Origin: Poecilobothrus nobilitatus
Lineage: Eukaryota; Arthropoda; Insecta; Diptera; Dolichopodidae
Direction of reading: 5' to 3'
NCBI GenBank assembly: GCA_947095535.1
Contig: OX352774.1
Span: 2,046,001 to 2,110,000 of the forward strand
DNA length: 64,000 nt
Shown here: positions 60,228 to 64,000 of the stretch, piece by piece
Numbering within the stretch: the first letter of the stretch is position 1
Layout: each line of letters begins with the position of its first letter
Notes under the pieces: generated by a model
What the model saw: the letters and a program-made list of their open reading frames with translations, nothing else
Told to the model about the DNA's origin: nothing
The model's database searches: none
Translations under genes and position numbers: made by a program

Positions 60228-60670
60228 TACAGTAATCCCTCGAACTGCATGGCATTGCGCGTTTTGGTTTTGAATACCAAAATTTCCCATTGCGCGGTAA
60301 AAGTTTCGCACCAGCGCGTTTTTTTTTCATTATTAACAAATAAGCAATCATTATTAACAACTTTTTTTTATAAAACTATTGTAAGAAATATGAAACTCAA
60401 CAGAAAATAGTTCAAATTAATCAGAAGATGAAAATGAACTGATTTAAAAACTTAAATTTTTATGAATTAGGTTTTTTAAGTTAATTTTATTTTTTTTGTG
60501 TTAAACTGTTATGGTTTAATACCGAATAAAAACTTTATTATAATTATGTACTTACTTTAAATTTAATTTCTTTATGAGAATTTTAGGATTTGGAACGTAT
60601 CCCCCTAATTCCATACAAAATAGGGTTCACGGTGCGCGATTTCGGTGTGCGCGCTGTTTTTTCAAAAAAA
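60228..60670 (+). mobile_element. pogo/Tigger-like DNA transposon remnant
   Basis: A TA dinucleotide (60228-60229) is followed by CAGTAATCCCTCGAACTGCA and further GCG-rich text (cattgcgcg repeated at 60253 and 60291). TA plus CAG..CCCTCG is the hallmark 5' terminus of pogo/Tigger elements of the Tc1/mariner superfamily. A second G+C-rich block at 60593-60660 (ggaacgtatccccctaattc, cggtgcgcg, cggtgtgcgcgc) is in the style of the opposite subterminal region. No exact right terminus (CGAGGGATTACTG) was found, and the 250 bp between are AT-rich with no transposase, so the remnant is truncated or decayed. Confidence 0.45.
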
Positions 60671-60724
60671 AAAAAAAGGGTTAAGAATTTTGAGTTTTGA
60701 TTTGAAATTGATGATAACTAGCTG

Positions 60725-60800
60725 TATTTTATTTATTTATTTATAACCTCAAGAGAGCTCAGTCGCTCGTACAGAGTATTCAAAATAAAAATCATAACAA
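60725..60800 (-). mobile_element. 3' tail of a non-LTR element
   Basis: On the minus strand the sequence ends CTCTGTACGAGCGACTGAGC, TCTCTTGAGGTTAT and then an (AAAT)n-type tail (ataaataaataaataaa, 60730-60747). An A/T tetranucleotide tail after a short G+C-richer 3' region is typical of LINE or LINE-mobilised ends. No coding part is seen upstream, so this is a heavily 5'-truncated copy. Confidence 0.45.
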
Positions 60801-61789
60801 TTCATTACCATAATTCAGTCATAAAAAAATCAAAACAACATAACAATCCAGTAATTCAATGCTTATTAATAATTTTAATGAATTTTTATTTTCAATCAAT
60901 TTGATATCTACATTCATCCTACCATCAGAAATTATTCTAGATGCTACCAGATGCCACTACTAATTCCATATTTTCATTTAACTAATTCTAAAACCTTATA
61001 TATTTTAAAATTGTAATAACATTAAGTATACAAACCAAATTTAAAAGAAATTAAACTTGGTATCTAATTTAGTTCAAAATTTCACCACAAGATGGAATAT
61101 AATTCTAATAAAAATGTTAATTAAATGCATTTTGAATTTTGAATAAATCAATTCTTTCACAATAAAATATTTCATATTTTTTGCTATACTTTCAAAATAT
61201 TAAGTCTGGTCTCGTCTGGTTAAGTACATATTAAATTATTACCAGCTGGCAGCTATTATTGTTTTTACTAAAATTAATGTTACTAAAAGTAATGAAAAGA
61301 TGTCGCCATGCTCTATTTTACCAAGTTTGACAAGTCAGTAAAGTTACCATAAAAAATTAATAATCTTTGTTAGAGTACCTGTTAGCACCGAATTTATGAG
61401 TGGAATCTGAATTATATTACATGATTACATATAATTTCTGTGTGATATTTATTCTACGATGAAATCTAGATCGATGTATAATTTAAAATATATTGCACGT
61501 TTAATAAATTGTAAGATTTTGTTAGTTTATTCATATATTAACTTCTGAGTTTAAAGTAAACATATATGTATTAATAAAAAACACGAAATTTTTTCTAACA
61601 TTTCATGAAAATATTTTATTTTAGCTATCCGTATTAAATGTTTTTTAAACAAAATAATTTCTAGTACAAAAATTTGTTAACTCTAATAAACTACAACCAG
61701 CAATACAACATAATTATAGCAATATAAATTTTAAATAAAATAAGAACTTAGTGTTTCATCGCAAATTTATATAGGCACATTAAAGTTAA
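60801..61789. other. AT-rich intergenic stretch downstream of TACO1
   Basis: No gene is visible. The phrase CTGGCAGCTATTA at about 61244-61256 also occurs at 60134-60146, too short to define a repeat. Confidence 0.55.
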
Positions 61790-61795
61790 TTTATT
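61790..61795 (-). terminator. Candidate poly(A) signal of the TACO1 gene
   Basis: AATAAA on the minus strand (tttatt on plus), 29 bases beyond the TGA stop. Position and match are good for a short 3' untranslated region; a cleavage site was not determined. Confidence 0.5.
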
Positions 61796-61823
61796 AAGTA
61801 AAAACAATAATGAATATTGGAAA

Positions 61824-62863
61824 TCAACTTCCTAAACTAGAACCTAAATTATCATAAATTCTTTCTACTCCTTCAATAGCCAAAATTTTTTCCTTTAATA
61901 ATTCATAAATTTTGAGATCTGAATTTGAAATACTGACCGTGGACTTCGGTATAAAAACATGTTCTGCACTTTCAATTTGATACCCCTTATCAGTTAAATT
62001 TTTACTAATTTTACTTAATTCCATTGGTGAACAAAGAAACTGAAATTATATATTTTTATAAATAAAATAGTATACTAAAATACTATAATTTACATTTACT
62101 ATTCCATTTTCTTCGTCAATTATTTCAACTTCTTCAGCTCCAACTTCAATTCCATCGTCAGTACATATTTCTTCAATATCTGCTTTATTTTTCAAATTTA
62201 GATTAGTAATTGCTTCTATCACACCCATATCTTCAAATAGATGTCGGCCATCAACAAAATTTGCCCTAAAATTAAAATAATTTTATACAGCATAATCATT
62301 AAAATATTTTTATAGTTTAATTATTTAAAATCATACTTCGCTTTTTTTAATATGGGGGCTAAATTCATTTTTAACATTGCAAAATTATCAGTGTACAAAA
62401 CACAAACAATATAAATTTTATTTAAGGCTTTTATTTCTATTTGATACTCCTTAATTTGATTTTTATTATTTTCTACTTTTTTAATAGTATTTTGAATTGA
62501 AGACATTGGCATATTCTTTTTTAAAGCTATATCTATTACATTTTTAAGTGCAGCGTTAATCGCTGGATTAGAAGATCCACCTTCTAGAAAAAGAAATCAG
62601 AAATTTTTTAATATTAAAAGAAAAGAAAATAGTTTACCTTGAATTGACATTCGAATTTGCCTTGTTAATCTGGTAAATGCTGTTGCTCTCTCACCATCTT
62701 TTTCAGATTTTATATGCTTTATATTTGCCCATTTTGAATGACCCGCCAACAAAGGTGTATATTGATGAAATTCAGCAAAGTATATTGGATTGGTTAAAGC
62801 TAAAGAACTACAATGAATATAATTTAAAATTTTTACACTACTAGAAAATATTTTTGTACACAT
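61824..62863 (-). CDS. TACO1: YebC/TACO1-family mitochondrial translational activator, four exons
   Basis: Family members bind mitochondrial mRNA/ribosomes and, in animals, support translation of cytochrome c oxidase subunit I. Exons on the minus strand are 62863-62638, 62583-62337, 62265-62094 and 62039-61824; introns of 54, 71 and 54 bp have GT/AG ends and phases 1, 2 and 0. The protein is 286 residues, near the family's usual length. Residues 1-39 look like a mitochondrial leader. The hallmark AGHSKWANIKHIK begins at residue 40, followed by RATAFTRLTRQIRMS. GGSSNPAINAAL is at 77-88, GAEEVE at 200-205, and the last exon carries CSPxELxxI, AEHVFIPKSTV (240-250) and VERIYDNLG near the end. 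The glycine-rich strand usually found near residue 125 is poorly conserved. The start is the only ATG upstream of the hallmark in this frame. Assignment is by motif; no second copy is seen. Confidence 0.93.
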
Positions 62864-63169
62864 TTTGTGACATAAATTGACACTTATATATTATTATTTA
62901 TTATGTATTTATTTTAATCAACTGCAAATAAATTTAAGTGGTGCCGTTTGTGAACGTTTGAAAACTAATTTTTGGTTTTAAAATGTTTGTACATATTTTC
63001 TAAAATTAGTTATTTTTTAAATGTAATTGTTAAGCTTTTGAACAATGACATAAGCAATAGTAAAAACTAAAGTTTTTTATTGTTAAAAGTTAAAAATAAC
63101 AAAAATACGCCTTTAAAAATTCGATGTATTTGCATTTTATGCTGCATTTTGTAGCTGGGATCTATGATG

Positions 63170-63245
63170 AAATCCCTAATCCCAAAATCCAAATTCAAAA
63201 ATCCAAATCCCTAATTCCAAAATCCAAAGTGGACAAAATCCAAAC
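63170..63245 (+). repeat. AAATCC-type imperfect tandem repeat
   Basis: Units such as AAATCCCTAATCCCAAAATCC and AAATTCAAAAATCC are repeated irregularly. The last unit is GGACAAAATCC, a motif that also appears in the 17.9 and 18.8 kb repeat copies (GGACAAAAT), hinting at a common element family. Confidence 0.6.
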
Positions 63246-63268
63246 ATAAAAAAAATCGTACTATTAAC

Positions 63269-63280
63269 GGATCGCGATCC
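63269..63280. other. Perfect 12-bp palindrome
   Basis: GGATCGCGATCC is fully self-complementary and G+C-rich within AT-rich DNA. It lies 24 bp beyond the AAATCC repeat and about 400 bp upstream of the TACO1 start. It could be the end of a repeat or a dimeric protein site; neither can be shown. Confidence 0.6.
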
Positions 63281-63544
63281 ATTTTTTAAAAATCGCTGCA
63301 AATAAAAAGAAATATTCTTTTTAAGTTATCTACACAGTTTAGTAAAATAAAATTCGAAAATTTATAAATGATTGATATTTTCTTAAATAAATTTATAAAA
63401 TACAATAAAAAAAAAATTTATTAAAACAAATACTTTTAATTTTATTTTCACTCAAGAAATTTTACAATTTACATACAATGAAATTCTAATAGACACAACT
63501 TTATATGTATTATCATGTATTATCATAGATATAATCACGCATTA

Positions 63545-63745
63545 CTTGAAGATTTATATACGAAGAGTAACACTGACGCAATGATTTGTTATTCTGCAAG
63601 ACTCTACTAAAGTGATGTTTTCAATTTGACACGATATTAAATGCAAAAGTATCGTGTGTGGTGTTTCTGGAAGAGTTTTCCTACGAAGCGATAGCCATTT
63701 TCTATCACGGCAAAATTCTTGTACGATAAATATCACTTTTAAGTA
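63545..63745. other. G+C-richer segment with stem-loop potential between divergent genes
   Basis: CACGATA at about 63629-63635 pairs with TATCGTG about 13 bases further on, and AAAGTGAT near 63609 matches ATCACTTT near 63731. A 60-residue minus-strand frame (63554-63736, MIFIVQEFCRDRKWLSLRRK...) is open here and has balanced composition, but I do not recognise it and no splice sites support it. It lies just upstream of the 63806 start, so it may be promoter or 5' untranslated DNA, a small gene, or a repeat. Confidence 0.3.
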
Positions 63746-63805
63746 ATTCTTAAGAATTAAATATTGTTTTTTTAGTTTTTAGTTAAGTTTAAATAAAAAT
63801 ATAAA

Positions 63806-64000
63806 ATGGATAGAGTGGAAAGGAAGTATGTATAATTAAAAATAAATTAGTATTTTAGTGAAATATTGTTTTTGTTTGGTACATTTTAAAAATTAAAAAT
63901 TTTTTTTTTGTTTTATATATTGAACTAGCATCGGAGTACATATATACATACATAGTTATAAGTTGCAAGAAGCCCCTGTATCTTGTGAACTAGAAGTCGG
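63806..64000 (+). CDS. Start of an unrecognised gene, truncated by the window
   Basis: ATG at 63806 opens a 20-base first exon (MDRVER plus two bases) ending at AA|GTATGT, a strong donor at 63826. After an intron with a T-rich tract there are two acceptors: AG at 63927-63928 and AG at 63954-63955. From either, the phase-2 frame stays open to the window end and includes YKLQEAPVSCELEVG, a balanced sequence unlike the surrounding noise. The second acceptor gives MDRVERNYKLQEAP. The gene is divergent to TACO1 with about 940 bp between the starts. Product unknown; a chance arrangement is possible because only about 20 codons are visible. Confidence 0.45.

Larger units (their letters stand above)
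62864..63545. other. Intergenic stretch upstream of TACO1
   Basis: It should contain the TACO1 promoter, but no TATA box or initiator can be singled out in such AT-rich DNA. It also contains the AAATCC-type simple repeat at 63170-63245 and the palindrome at 63269-63280. Confidence 0.5.

Overview
The window is eukaryotic, very AT-rich (about four fifths A+T by eye) and gene-poor. Four things point to an insect, most likely a fly (Diptera): a nuclear gene with tiny introns (54-71 bp) bounded by GT/AG, abundant CATATG/TATGTA and (TA)n microsatellites, insect-type non-LTR retrotransposon remnants, and tRNA-derived SINEs. The order is an inference from texture; no marker gene fixes the species.

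Only one gene is secure. On the minus strand at 61824-62863 is a complete four-exon YebC/TACO1-family gene, the mitochondrial translational activator, predicted at 286 residues. At the right edge (63806-64000, plus strand) a short first exon, a donor and a second exon suggest the start of a divergently oriented gene that leaves the window. I do not recognise its product.

Almost everything else is non-coding desert holding mobile-element debris. From left to right: an RTE-type reverse transcriptase tail (1.7-2.2 kb); a tRNA-like SINE head (3.35 kb); an AT desert with a few protein-like short ORFs; a repeat-dense block at 14.7-19.3 kb with degenerate direct repeats, an 18-bp-arm palindrome, a PIF/Harbinger-like DNA transposon with 3-bp target duplication and a MADF-like ORF, and a TIR element built from a dispersed motif family; a minus-strand SINE with poly(A) tail (20.4-20.6 kb); a second desert; a tRNA-like head and a dispersed 250-bp repeat at 27.5-27.9 kb; a long desert to 43.9 kb with a G+C-richer island at 36.07-36.24 kb; a 5'-truncated I-superfamily LINE with RNase H and zinc knuckle (44.7-46.05 kb, minus); a Jockey/CR1-like RT fragment with a tandem array (48.9-49.4 kb); a 21-bp minisatellite (49.75-49.94 kb); and a second site of the 15-19 kb motif family (51.85-52.26 kb).

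At 52.55-53.43 kb is a composite element: a tRNA-like head, three spaced 98-bp modules joined by TAA microsatellite, a nested hairpin tail and poly(A). Its tail recurs inverted at 27.67-27.92 kb. Further right are another LINE RT tail (56.05-56.24 kb, minus), a pogo/Tigger-like terminus (60.23 kb) and a LINE 3' tail (60.73-60.80 kb).

The best candidates for something undescribed are the composite element, the Harbinger-like element, the dispersed motif family seen at 15-19, 52 and possibly 63 kb, and the G+C-richer islands. All calls are by eye from sequence; no alignments or database searches were run.
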